Below, piece after piece: positions 28,523-36,716 of a stretch of DNA of 64,000 bases; position 1 is the first letter of the stretch; every line of letters begins with the position of its first letter. The DNA is from Gemmatimonadales bacterium UBA2989 (GTDB lineage: Bacteria > Gemmatimonadota > Gemmatimonadetes > Longimicrobiales > Gaopeijiaceae): assembly GCA_002346625.1 (NCBI GenBank), contig DEAF01000010.1, forward strand, positions 10,386 to 74,385. The letters are read 5' to 3'. The notes beneath the pieces are model-generated. The model was not told the origin of the DNA and did not search any database. It worked only from the letters and a program-made list of their open reading frames with translations. A program made the position numbers and the translations under genes.

Positions 28523-29155
28523 TTACTCTGGACGTTTGAGGATTTTCACTTCTCCAAGCAATGTGTAGGCTGGGCCCCACAATCTTCCCACAGGCCTCAA
28601 GGCTTCGCTGTCCACAAATGAAGAGTCCCCAATAGTCGGAAGGCTTGGATCCAGACGAACTGCTACTACCTCGCCTATAATCATATTAACTCTACCAAGA
28701 TCCACTTCCTTAAAGAGTTGACATTCAAAAACAGCAGGACAATTAGCTACATAAGGGGCTTCCACCGAATTTGCAGTAGCCACAGGCAAATCAGCAAAAA
28801 CAAACTCATCCTGATCAGGGGGCAAACTTGCCGAAGTTTTGTTCATAGCAGCCAAATGCATTTCAGTAACAACATTCACGCAAAATACACCCTGCTGGTG
28901 TATGTTCTGTAGAGAATCCTTCGCAACACCACGTCGCGTGCCAATTGAAAGACTTACCAACATGGGTGAAGCAGATACAGCGGCGAAAAAACTGAACGGA
29001 GCGATATTAAGCGTACCGTCTTGTCCTCTAGTAGACACCCAACCAATAGGTCGAGGAACCACTAGAGAAGTCAGGATCTGATAACGCTCAATCTCATCTA
29101 TAGCATCGGTAGAGATCACCCTGTGCTGGATATCCTCTGGAAATTCAGGAGTCAA
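28523..29155 (-). CDS. Flavin reductase family protein (FMN-binding split barrel)
   Basis: 210 residues of the flavin reductase-like / DUF447-like split-barrel family. The VPRPIGWVSTRG motif followed by APFSFFAAVSASPMLVSLSIG is typical of NAD(P)H-independent FMN-binding members often annotated as flavin reductase domain proteins. The reaction is not predictable. It starts 4 bases after the stop of the M15-LysM gene, so cotranscription is likely. Confidence 0.88.
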   Translation of the reverse strand: MTPEFPEDIQHRVISTDAIDEIERYQILTSLVVPRPIGWVSTRGQDGTLNIAPFSFFAAVSASPMLVSLSIGTRRGVAKDSLQNIHQQGVFCVNVVTEMHLAAMNKTSASLPPDQDEFVFADLPVATANSVEAPYVANCPAVFECQLFKEVDLGRVNMIIGEVVAVRLDPSLPTIGDSSFVDSEALRPVGRLWGPAYTLLGEVKILKRPE

Positions 29156-29159
29156 ATCA

Positions 29160-29894
29160 TCACCTCGAAGGAACCGTCAGTACTTGGCCAGGGAAGATAC
29201 GGCTTCCTCGAATCCCATTTTCAATTCGAATTTGGGATACAGTACTGCCGTATTTCTGGGCTATTTCCCATATCGAATCACCGTTTTTAACTGTGTACCG
29301 CAATGGGCCAGAGAGTTTATTGTCAGATCTGTCCCTAGAAAGAAGTTTTTCCACGTATTCCCCGTATTGACGAGGGAACACTGCCACATGATAGTGGGCT
29401 GGTGCTCTCTCACGGGTAACCTCTAAAACTCCCGCCTTCTCCAAGTATAAAAGAGTGCTTTCAATCCACCAGCGACATTTTGAGATTCTACTCCTCCTAA
29501 AATCAACAGCCATGCCAGTAGGATGAACAGAAAGAGGAGAAGAGTTTCTTGGTTGATGAGTCACGGGCCTGGTAAGGCTTGTAACTACAAGCTTTTCTCC
29601 ACATGCTCGGTGATACTGATTTCCCAAACGATTAAGAAAAGTAGCTACTTCTGGACGGGCATAAGGAAAAGAAACACTATGAAGAGTATAGTCCTGATTA
29701 GGAAATATCCTCACTAGATAACCAGCTTCTACAAAACGCTCAACCTGCGCAGATGTAGCAATGAAGGTAAAATCATGATGCTTAGCCTGTTGGTGAACAC
29801 GATTCACCGAAGCTTCAGAACCACCAAGACTCTGGCATTGAACTTGACCGAAGCCAAGTAATATGGAAACGGTGAGAACTATTGATAAACGCAT
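29160..29894 (-). CDS. Exported M15-like peptidase (DUF5715-type) with C-terminal LysM
   Basis: About 244 residues from the ATG at 29894, chosen because it begins a good signal peptide (MRLSIVLTVSILLGFG) with GAGG just upstream; an in-frame start at 29996 would overlap sodA. The central domain carries zinc-peptidase-like motifs of the M15/D-Ala-D-Ala carboxypeptidase fold: HPTGMAVD (His124, Asp131) and HYH (His167, His169). A LysM peptidoglycan-binding module occupies about 199-242, starting YTVKNGDSIWEIA. The protein probably acts on cell-wall peptides in the periplasm. Catalysis is inferred from motif retention only. Confidence 0.85.
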   Translation of the reverse strand: MRLSIVLTVSILLGFGQVQCQSLGGSEASVNRVHQQAKHHDFTFIATSAQVERFVEAGYLVRIFPNQDYTLHSVSFPYARPEVATFLNRLGNQYHRACGEKLVVTSLTRPVTHQPRNSSPLSVHPTGMAVDFRRSRISKCRWWIESTLLYLEKAGVLEVTRERAPAHYHVAVFPRQYGEYVEKLLSRDRSDNKLSGPLRYTVKNGDSIWEIAQKYGSTVSQIRIENGIRGSRIFPGQVLTVPSR

Positions 29895-29943
29895 TAGCCT
29901 CAATATCGTTTCTTTTTCAGATTTTGATAACCATTTAAGATAA

Positions 29944-30564
29944 TTACCCAATAGCTGAATTGAATTTTGAGGCAACCACATCCCAGTCAACAACATTCCA
30001 CCAAGCGGTTATATAGTCCGGCCTCCTGTTCTGATAGTTTAAGTAATAGGCATGCTCCCATACATCTACGCCTAATATAGGATTTAGGCCTATAGAGACA
30101 GGGTTATCCTGGTTAGCCGTAGATATCACCTGGAGGTTGTCATTGGGGTCAACCACAAGCCAACCCCATCCCGATCCGAACTGTCCAGCAGCGGTTTTCT
30201 GAAAGATCGTCTTGAAGGCATCAAAAGATTCAAACGCAGTGTCTATTGCTTCTGCCAATGCCCCCGAGGGTACGCCACTGCCACCTGGCGTCATCACTTG
30301 CCAGAATATGCTATGGTTAACAAATCCACCGCCATTGTTGCGAACTGCAGTGCGTATCACCTCAGGTAAAGAAGACAGATCTTTTAGCAAATCTTCTCCA
30401 GTGAGATTATGAAGATCGGGATAACTTTCGAGTGCAGTATTAAGATTGTTTGTGTAACCTTGGTGGTGCTTGCCATGATGAATCTCCATTGTTCGAGGAT
30501 CGATGTGGGGATCCAGCGCATCATGATCGTACCCCAGGTCGGGAAGTTCAAACGGATATGTCAT
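29944..30564 (-). CDS. sodA: Superoxide dismutase (Mn/Fe family, Mn-type features)
   Basis: 206 residues. The N-terminal metal-binding segment contains [11 protein letters not shown] and the C-terminal signature is [15 protein letters not shown]. Gln in the STANQDNP segment together with Gly at the N-terminal position ([11 protein letters not shown]) is the pattern associated with Mn-type enzymes, though metal use can be cambialistic. There is no signal peptide, so it is cytoplasmic. A strong AAGGAG precedes the ATG. Confidence 0.96.
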   Translation of the reverse strand: MTYPFELPDLGYDHDALDPHIDPRTMEIHHGKHHQGYTNNLNTALESYPDLHNLTGEDLLKDLSSLPEVIRTAVRNNGGGFVNHSIFWQVMTPGGSGVPSGALAEAIDTAFESFDAFKTIFQKTAAGQFGSGWGWLVVDPNDNLQVISTANQDNPVSIGLNPILGVDVWEHAYYLNYQNRRPDYITAWWNVVDWDVVASKFNSAIG

Positions 30565-30620
30565 AAATTTCTCCTTATAATGGTCGTGTTCTTCTAGATC
30601 ACAATCATCTGAATTTGTAC

Positions 30621-32321
30621 CTACCCTCTATCGCGTAGCCAAGGTTTTCTTTGAAAGTAGCTGTCAGTGAGCTCTTTTACCTTACCTGAGAGCAGAACCA
30701 AAGCTATTAGGTTAGGTAAAATTACGATGCCAAGAGCGACATCGCCTATCTCCCAAGCCAGATTCAGAGATATAACTGCCCCCAGAAAGTGCATGATCAG
30801 ATAGACAACCTTGTAGGGTCGAATAGCATTTTCACCCATGAGATAGTTAGCACAACGATCTCCATAGTAGCTCCATGAAATAGCTGTAGAGATCCCGAAC
30901 AGGAATACTGAGAAGATCACGACATAGTGGCCCCAGTCTCCCAATGGAGACAATCCTTTTCGGAAAGCATACATAGTGAGAGGTGCGCCACTCTCAATTG
31001 CCATGCCATATAAAGATTCGTAACTAGTACCAGACCCATCTACAGCTTCACCTCTCAAAGGGAAAATAGAGCCTGAAAAACGCTGTGTCATAGCTTTGTC
31101 GGTAAAAAGGTCATCCACCGCTACTTCATGCCATGCCACCAAAGCAGTACTCCCTGAAATGTGACTGCCATCCTGAACATTTATTTCGGCCGGAATCTCT
31201 TCTAAAGTAGAATACCCTGATTGGGAATCTCCCGATACCCAACTGAGATCTCCGCCAGCAAGGGTAATCTCAGTGGAAATACGCTCTGTATAAACACCTG
31301 TTATGATGATGACTAATGCTGTCATAGTGACAACAACTATGGTGTCAATGAAGGGCTCCAGAAGAGCTACCACTCCCTCAGAAACTGGCTCATCTGTCTT
31401 GGCCGCTGCGTGGGCGATAGGTGCTGAGCCCTGTCCAGCTTCGTTGGAGAAAAGACCCCTGTTAACACCCCACATCATCGTAACAAGAATAGCTCCGATC
31501 CCCGTACCAGCCACACCAGCAGTAGGATTAAAAGCTTCTCTGAAAATAGTAGCAAAAGCTGGTATTACATCGCCGATATTAAGGAATATGATGACCAGCG
31601 CACCTAGCACATAGATTGCAGCCATTAGGGGTGCTAGGATGCTCGTGATACGTCCAATCCGAGTTATCCCTCCTAGTATCACTGAGGCTACAACCGTCAC
31701 AGTGATGACACCTGTAATCCACTGGGCAGTTCCAAAAGCAGTCCCAATTGTGTCTGCTACAGTATTAGCCTGAATGGCGTTTCCGGTCAGAAAAGCTGTA
31801 AAGCCTAGAGCGGTTGCAAAGAAAACACCCATCCATTTCCAGCCTGGGCCCAAACCTCGTTCGATGTAATACATCGGCCCACCGGATACAGTGCCAACTA
31901 ACTGATCTGCTCCTTTATGAACCGATCTATAATATTGTGCCAATGTGACTTCAGTATACTTCGTTGCCATCCCTAAGACTGCCGTCACCCACATCCAGAA
32001 AAGCGCTCCGGGGCCACCCCAGTGAATCGCTAGTGCCACCCCAGCAATATTACCAATACCAACTGTAGCTGAGAGAGCTGTGGTCAAGGCTTGGAAATGT
32101 GATACATCACCAGGATCATTAGGGTCGTCATATCGGCCGGTGGCAACTGCCAGGCCATGACCAAAGCAACGAATTTGAATAAACCCTAGACGGAGAGTAA
32201 GGAATCCACCGACCCCTATTAGAGCTAAGATGACAATGGGGATACTATCATCACCCATAGGAATTCCCCATTCCCATACAAAAGCCCGCAGGCTACTGAC
32301 TAGCTTCTCAAAGCTTTCCAC
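30621..32321 (-). CDS. Sodium:alanine/glycine symporter (AGCS family) with extra loop
   Basis: 566-residue polytopic transporter. Family hallmarks include [20 protein letters not shown], the GPGALFWMW segment, the [20 protein letters not shown] motif and WSYYGDR near the end. It imports alanine, glycine or a related amino acid with Na+. It is about 100 residues longer than typical members because of a hydrophilic insertion at about 345-445, between the GVYTERI helix end and the next span. The start is GTG with GGGAG 6 bases upstream. Confidence 0.93.
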   Translation of the reverse strand: MESFEKLVSSLRAFVWEWGIPMGDDSIPIVILALIGVGGFLTLRLGFIQIRCFGHGLAVATGRYDDPNDPGDVSHFQALTTALSATVGIGNIAGVALAIHWGGPGALFWMWVTAVLGMATKYTEVTLAQYYRSVHKGADQLVGTVSGGPMYYIERGLGPGWKWMGVFFATALGFTAFLTGNAIQANTVADTIGTAFGTAQWITGVITVTVVASVILGGITRIGRITSILAPLMAAIYVLGALVIIFLNIGDVIPAFATIFREAFNPTAGVAGTGIGAILVTMMWGVNRGLFSNEAGQGSAPIAHAAAKTDEPVSEGVVALLEPFIDTIVVVTMTALVIIITGVYTERISTEITLAGGDLSWVSGDSQSGYSTLEEIPAEINVQDGSHISGSTALVAWHEVAVDDLFTDKAMTQRFSGSIFPLRGEAVDGSGTSYESLYGMAIESGAPLTMYAFRKGLSPLGDWGHYVVIFSVFLFGISTAISWSYYGDRCANYLMGENAIRPYKVVYLIMHFLGAVISLNLAWEIGDVALGIVILPNLIALVLLSGKVKELTDSYFQRKPWLRDRG

Positions 32322-32402
32322 TTGTACTCCCTTCTAGGGTAAGAAAACGAGGAAAATTGTGGGTGGATCGAGTTAGGGCAAGCCGAACCCAACAAAAAGT
32401 CG

Positions 32403-32750
32403 TCAATTCGGAAGCATTTTGCCAAGAGGACGACCACCAAGAAGGTGGAGATGGAGATGATAAACCTCTTGACCTCCATGGTCCCTACAGTTGATGATAA
32501 GCCTATAACCTTCCTTGTCGATATAATCTTTTTCGGCAAGATTGGAAGCCACCCGGATCATACGTCCAAGAGTAGGTTCGTCTGACTCGGTTACATCGGC
32601 GAGAGTCGGCACAGGGTCGTTAGGTACAATCAGAATATGGGTTGGTGCTTGAGGTTGGATATCTCGAAATGCGGTTACCAGCTCATCCTGATATATCAAT
32701 TCAGCCGACACTTCTCCACGAACGATCTGACCGAAAATAGTGTCTGTCAT
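32403..32750 (-). CDS. HIT-family nucleotide hydrolase (HinT-like)
   Basis: 115 residues. The histidine triad motif is present as [12 protein letters not shown], and the [15 protein letters not shown] segment is typical of the HinT/PKCI branch. Such proteins hydrolyse AMP-lysine and other nucleoside phosphoramidates. It is the most upstream gene of the long minus-strand series and is divergent from lptF across 148 bases. Confidence 0.94.
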   Translation of the reverse strand: MTDTIFGQIVRGEVSAELIYQDELVTAFRDIQPQAPTHILIVPNDPVPTLADVTESDEPTLGRMIRVASNLAEKDYIDKEGYRLIINCRDHGGQEVYHLHLHLLGGRPLGKMLPN

Positions 32751-32898
32751 ACTATGTGCTCCTTGTCAATTCAGAACTTTTCGTTTTAATGAGATACAGA
32801 TATAAGAGAAAAATGAATTACAAAATAGTCAAAACCCAAAACATCATATGTCAGCAACCCTGGGATCGGAAGACAAAGTATGGTGTAGGGATGTGCGG

Positions 32899-34329
32899 AT
32901 GAGCATTATAACTAGATATATAATCCGTTCTCACTTGGGACCGTTTATCTTTGCGTTCTCAGCCTTAACTGGGCTTCTCTTTCTGAACGCTGTCGCTCAG
33001 CGTATGGAAAATCTTGTCGGGAAAGGCCTGCCGTGGAGTGTGATAGGAGAATTCCTTCTGCTCTCTCTGCCTCATATAATTGCTCTTACTCTACCCATGG
33101 CGATTCTTGTATCAGTACTCTACACCTTCAATGAGCTTACTGCATCTAACGAGATTACCGCTATGGCCGGAGGTGGAATCAAGCCCATACGAATGCTGAC
33201 TCCTATTCTTGGAGTTAGTATCATCCTGGCAGGTGGAATGTTCTTTTTTAACGATCGAGTATTGCCAGAAGGAAATTACCGACTAAAAAACCTCATAATA
33301 GATATCGGGAAAAAGAGTCCGACCCTTGATCTTAGAGAGTTGGTCATAAATCAAATCCAGACGGAATCCAGATCTGGAACTGTATACCTACAGGCGGCTA
33401 CTATCGACCCCGTCACCAACGAAATGACTGAAGTGGTTATATACGATTTAAGCAACCCCTACTCATATCGAACCACTTATGCTCTCAGTGGGAAAATGGA
33501 ATTTAACAAAGAACGTACTGACCTCTACTTAACTCTATATGATGGTGAAGTACGAGAAGTAGGATCTGATCGATCTGGCGAATTTAAAAGGTCTGAATTT
33601 AAAACTCAGATACTACCCCTAAGAGGTGTTGGTGACCATTTAGAACGCCAACAGGAAGGAACTGTTAGAAGTGATAGAGAGATGTCTGTTTCTATGCTTT
33701 GGGATGCAATCAAAGAGAGAAATACAAGAATCAATCTTACCAAAGAGAGCAACTACGAACGAGCTCGAATAGCTCTCGATCAGACTCTTGGCTTAACTCC
33801 AGAGGGTTCACCAAAACTTTATTACTCTAATGTTGATGAAAAAGGGAAAATTCCTGGGGAAGACTTCCTAACTGATAGCGACGAAATGACTCAGCAACTT
33901 ACTGTGGCAGTTCGTCAGAATTATCAACAAATCTTAGCACTTAATTCTAACATCAATCGATTGTGGGTTGAGATTCACAAGAAATTTGCCATAGCATTCG
34001 CATGCATAGTATTTGTTTTAATTGGTGCTCCATTGGCAATCCGTTTTCCACGTGGCGGAGTTGGCATGGTAATCGCCATCTCAGTGGGTATATTCGCCGT
34101 ATACTGGGCCGGACTCATTGGTGGTGAAAACCTTGCAGATGAAGGCATTATACCACCTTTCTGGGCTATGTGGGGAGCTGATCTGGCTTTTTTAGTTATC
34201 GGAATATTTCTAGTAACACGCATGGGTAGAACAGGTGGCCATAGTCGAGGTGGAAGATTGGATGAAATCTTTTTCACCATAGGAGACTTTTTTCGACGTG
34301 TGATTAGACCGGAACAATCATCAGCATGA
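32899..34329 (+). CDS. lptF: LPS export permease LptF
   Basis: About 476 residues of the YjgP/YjgQ family, with N-terminal spans, a central periplasmic beta-jellyroll and C-terminal spans. The start at 32899 (MSIITRYIIRSHLGPF) matches the usual N terminus; an in-frame ATG at 32848 would add 17 residues and has no better ribosome binding site. With LptG and the ATPase LptB it extracts lipopolysaccharide from the inner membrane. The periplasmic domain is longer than usual (about 290 residues between membrane parts). It overlaps lptG by ATGA. Confidence 0.92.
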   Translation: MSIITRYIIRSHLGPFIFAFSALTGLLFLNAVAQRMENLVGKGLPWSVIGEFLLLSLPHIIALTLPMAILVSVLYTFNELTASNEITAMAGGGIKPIRMLTPILGVSIILAGGMFFFNDRVLPEGNYRLKNLIIDIGKKSPTLDLRELVINQIQTESRSGTVYLQAATIDPVTNEMTEVVIYDLSNPYSYRTTYALSGKMEFNKERTDLYLTLYDGEVREVGSDRSGEFKRSEFKTQILPLRGVGDHLERQQEGTVRSDREMSVSMLWDAIKERNTRINLTKESNYERARIALDQTLGLTPEGSPKLYYSNVDEKGKIPGEDFLTDSDEMTQQLTVAVRQNYQQILALNSNINRLWVEIHKKFAIAFACIVFVLIGAPLAIRFPRGGVGMVIAISVGIFAVYWAGLIGGENLADEGIIPPFWAMWGADLAFLVIGIFLVTRMGRTGGHSRGGRLDEIFFTIGDFFRRVIRPEQSSA

Positions 34330-35402
34330 TCCGCATACTTGACCTTCTCATCGCACGAACTTTCCTGCGCATCTTCGCTTTATTTATTATAGGTGCACCT
34401 CTGCTATTTATTATCGGCAACATCATTGAAAATGTGGACAGTTATTTCGAACGGGGTCTTACCGCCAAAGAAGTAGCCTGGGCATATGTTTACCAACTTC
34501 CAGAATATATATCGTGGTCGTTCCCTATCGCTGCCCTCATAGCAGCGGTATTTACAATACATTCTATGACACAGAATCGGGAAGTGATGGCTGCCAAAGC
34601 CGGGGGGATCTCGTTCCATAGACTCATGGTCCCCCTTATTGCTATGGGAATTGTCCTAGCAGGAGCCAGTCTCATACTCAATAATGCAGTTCCAATTGCA
34701 AAGCGACGTGCAGGACAGATACTGAGAAGTGAAGATCCAAGTAAAAGTTGGCGAGCCGACTTCGTATTTAAAGCCGATGACGATAGAACCATCATGATAC
34801 GGAGATTGAATGTTTATCCCGCAGGTATGAATAACGTAGTCATGGAGGTTCCAAAAAAGCTGTCGCCAGAACAACCAGCAGAGCATATTTCTGCCAAAGA
34901 AGTATCTTTTGACACGACCAAAGGATGGACTTTCAAAGATGGATATCTAAGGATTTTACCGGATGATCGTCCAGATTTGACTTTTTATTTTGATTCTCTG
35001 CGTGCACGAGGTTTCAGCGAGTATCCAGTTGATCTTTTAGAACAACCAAACGACGAAGATGAGATGACAGTAGCAGAGATTGATCGTATGGCAGCTAATA
35101 TCAGTCGATCTGGAGGAAATCCTAGTGAGCTCCTCGTAAAGCGAGAACAACGCAAGGCTATAGCTGTTGCAACCTTAGTTATAATCCTATTTGGTGGACC
35201 ACTGGCCACAAGCTCTCGGCGTGGTGGCACCGCTTATGGCATTGGTTTAGCCTTGGGGTCAACAATTCTTTATCTACTTATTTTTAGACTTTCCGGAGCT
35301 GCAGGGCAAACAGGTGTAATACCACCGCTTTTATCAGCATGGCTGCCTAATATAATTTTCCTGGTGTGCGGTCTTACTCTACTTAAACGTGTACGCACAT
35401 AG
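34326..35402 (+). CDS. lptG: LPS export permease LptG
   Basis: 358 residues of the same YjgP/YjgQ family as its neighbour. Two to three N-terminal spans include the AKAGGISFHRLMVPL region, followed by a periplasmic domain and three C-terminal spans (from about residue 275). The 4-base overlap with lptF (34326-34329) indicates translational coupling and a stoichiometric LptF-LptG pair. lptA, lptB and lptC are not in the window. Presence of both indicates a lipopolysaccharide-bearing outer membrane. Confidence 0.93.
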   Translation: MIRILDLLIARTFLRIFALFIIGAPLLFIIGNIIENVDSYFERGLTAKEVAWAYVYQLPEYISWSFPIAALIAAVFTIHSMTQNREVMAAKAGGISFHRLMVPLIAMGIVLAGASLILNNAVPIAKRRAGQILRSEDPSKSWRADFVFKADDDRTIMIRRLNVYPAGMNNVVMEVPKKLSPEQPAEHISAKEVSFDTTKGWTFKDGYLRILPDDRPDLTFYFDSLRARGFSEYPVDLLEQPNDEDEMTVAEIDRMAANISRSGGNPSELLVKREQRKAIAVATLVIILFGGPLATSSRRGGTAYGIGLALGSTILYLLIFRLSGAAGQTGVIPPLLSAWLPNIIFLVCGLTLLKRVRT

Positions 35403-35455
35403 ATCTACCCCTTCAGAAGTCTAATGGAATAGATCGGTCATCCTAGAGAGAATTT

Positions 35456-36349
35456 TTAAGTAGTATCGAAATCTTCTAAGAATTTCAGAGTTAGTTGGCC
35501 ACGGCATATCTCTTGAGCTGGTCCATTTAGAGTAATGCCAGATTCATCATTTAAGGTCACATTTAGAGTGCCTCCCTCCATGTTAACCTCATATGAACCA
35601 GGCTCACCCCTACCCGAATCAACTATAGCTGCTACAACAGCACAAGCAGATGTACCAGAAGCAGAAGTGGGGCCCACACCCCTCTCCCAAACGAGAACTT
35701 CTACCAATCCCTTATCAATAATGCGTGCCAGTTGTACGTTGATTCCATCAGAAAAAGCACTGTGGTTTGAGATTAATGGCCCAATTTCATCTAATTTTTC
35801 ATGCGACCAAATTTCAGGGAAAATCACAGCATGTGGATTGCCAATAGAAACAAGTTCTAGAAGATGCGATCCTGCAGAACCAAGATCGATTCGTCCTTCA
35901 GAATCGAGCGCAGCCAGATCTAGGCCTACCACTTCAGAACCATAAACTGGATAGCCCATATCTATTGATACGTTGTAGATACCCCTACTATCAAATCCAA
36001 TAACATGTACCCTTACAGTGTCTCCTCCCACCTCAACATCGAAAGGCTCATCCCCCACAATGCCCTCTGCAACCAAATACGATGCAAGAATACGTAATCC
36101 ATTGCCACTACGTTCAAACTCGGAGCCGTCAGGATTAAACATACGAAGACGAAACGGCGGTCCTTTACGATCCAGAAGAACCACTACTCCATCACTACCT
36201 GGGCCCCTCCAACGGTCACAAACAACTGCTATACTCTCTGGTCTCATGACCCAATCATCACCTACTTCAAATACAATGTAGTCGTTGCCAAGGCCATGGC
36301 CTTTGAAGAATCTAGCCCCCGCTTTTAGGAAACCGTCTCCTGTGATCAT
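35456..36349 (-). CDS. dapF: DapF-fold epimerase with Ser at both catalytic Cys positions
   Basis: 297 residues with the double-barrel fold of diaminopimelate epimerase: GHGLGNDYIVFE at the N terminus, FNPDGSEFERSGNGLR, SIGNPHAV and WERGVGPTSASGTSAC. In known DapF the base pair is two cysteines, in MCGNG and in ACGTG; here both align with serine (S81 and S231). It may be a divergent epimerase using other residues, or a related racemase/isomerase, so the product name rests on fold alone. It is convergent with lptG and divergent from metH. Confidence 0.78.
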   Translation of the reverse strand: MITGDGFLKAGARFFKGHGLGNDYIVFEVGDDWVMRPESIAVVCDRWRGPGSDGVVVLLDRKGPPFRLRMFNPDGSEFERSGNGLRILASYLVAEGIVGDEPFDVEVGGDTVRVHVIGFDSRGIYNVSIDMGYPVYGSEVVGLDLAALDSEGRIDLGSAGSHLLELVSIGNPHAVIFPEIWSHEKLDEIGPLISNHSAFSDGINVQLARIIDKGLVEVLVWERGVGPTSASGTSACAVVAAIVDSGRGEPGSYEVNMEGGTLNVTLNDESGITLNGPAQEICRGQLTLKFLEDFDTT

Positions 36350-36577
36350 TTAGAACCTATCTCAACATTAAACATTTCTAATCTAAGAATTCCCTTCTGC
36401 TGTCATTACATTTTCGTATCCGTCGTTATCCCTATTTTTATCTCATAGTTTCAATAACTTCGCCGAGATAAGTAGTGACTTCAACCTCAAGCATTACCTA
36501 AGATCATTTCAGAACCTGAATTTATTATAGACTAGGAATTACAGATGTAATACACTAGCTTTTTTCAACAAAACAAA
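36350..36577. other. Divergent intergenic region between dapF-like gene and metH
   Basis: A+T-rich spacer that must hold the promoters of both divergent transcripts. A TATTAT at 36523-36528 is a possible -10 for the metH leader, without a convincing -35 partner. No gene is supportable here. The riboswitch-like element begins at its right end. Confidence 0.4.
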
Positions 36578-36629
36578 ATCGGGATAATTTGTGGCCTATT
36601 GCGACCCGATATAAAAACGCTAACAAGCC
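36577..36629 (+). promoter_or_regulatory. SAM-II-type riboswitch candidate upstream of metH
   Basis: Stem P1 is ATCGGG (36578-36583) with CCCGAT (36605-36610). Its loop contains ATAATTT, then GGC (36593-36595), C and UAUUGC. After P1 come an A-rich ATAAAAAC, GCUAA (36619-36623), CAA and GCC (36627-36629). The order matches the SAM-II core: UGAUUU, ACC, G, UAUUGC in the loop, then GAUAAA, GCUAA, AAA, GGG. The loop-to-tail pseudoknot pairing covaries (ACC/GGG becomes GGC/GCC). The position just upstream of methionine synthase and next to an intrinsic terminator fits SAM-responsive control. This is recognised by eye from the known SAM-II sequence, not by a covariance search; SAM-V is a close alternative. 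Confidence 0.7.
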
Positions 36630-36670
36630 AAGCCTCGACGCTGTGATTTTGCGGCGAGGCTTTGATTTTT
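36630..36670 (+). terminator. Intrinsic terminator/attenuator in the metH leader
   Basis: AAGCCTCG (36630-36637) pairs perfectly with CGAGGCTT (36655-36662), with an inner CGC/GCG extension, and TTTGATTTTT follows. It begins on the base after the riboswitch-like element and ends 46 bases before the metH ATG. A terminator in that place has no upstream gene on the plus strand to end, so it most likely attenuates metH transcription. Confidence 0.75.
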
Positions 36671-36716
36671 AGGAATTTCTTATGACAATCTACACGAGAG
36701 TTGTAAAACTTTTCTG

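Noticed and set aside
34326..36349. Terminator between lptG and the dapF-like gene
   Set aside because: The 53-base convergent gap (35403-35455) shows no stem of more than a few pairs followed by a T-run.
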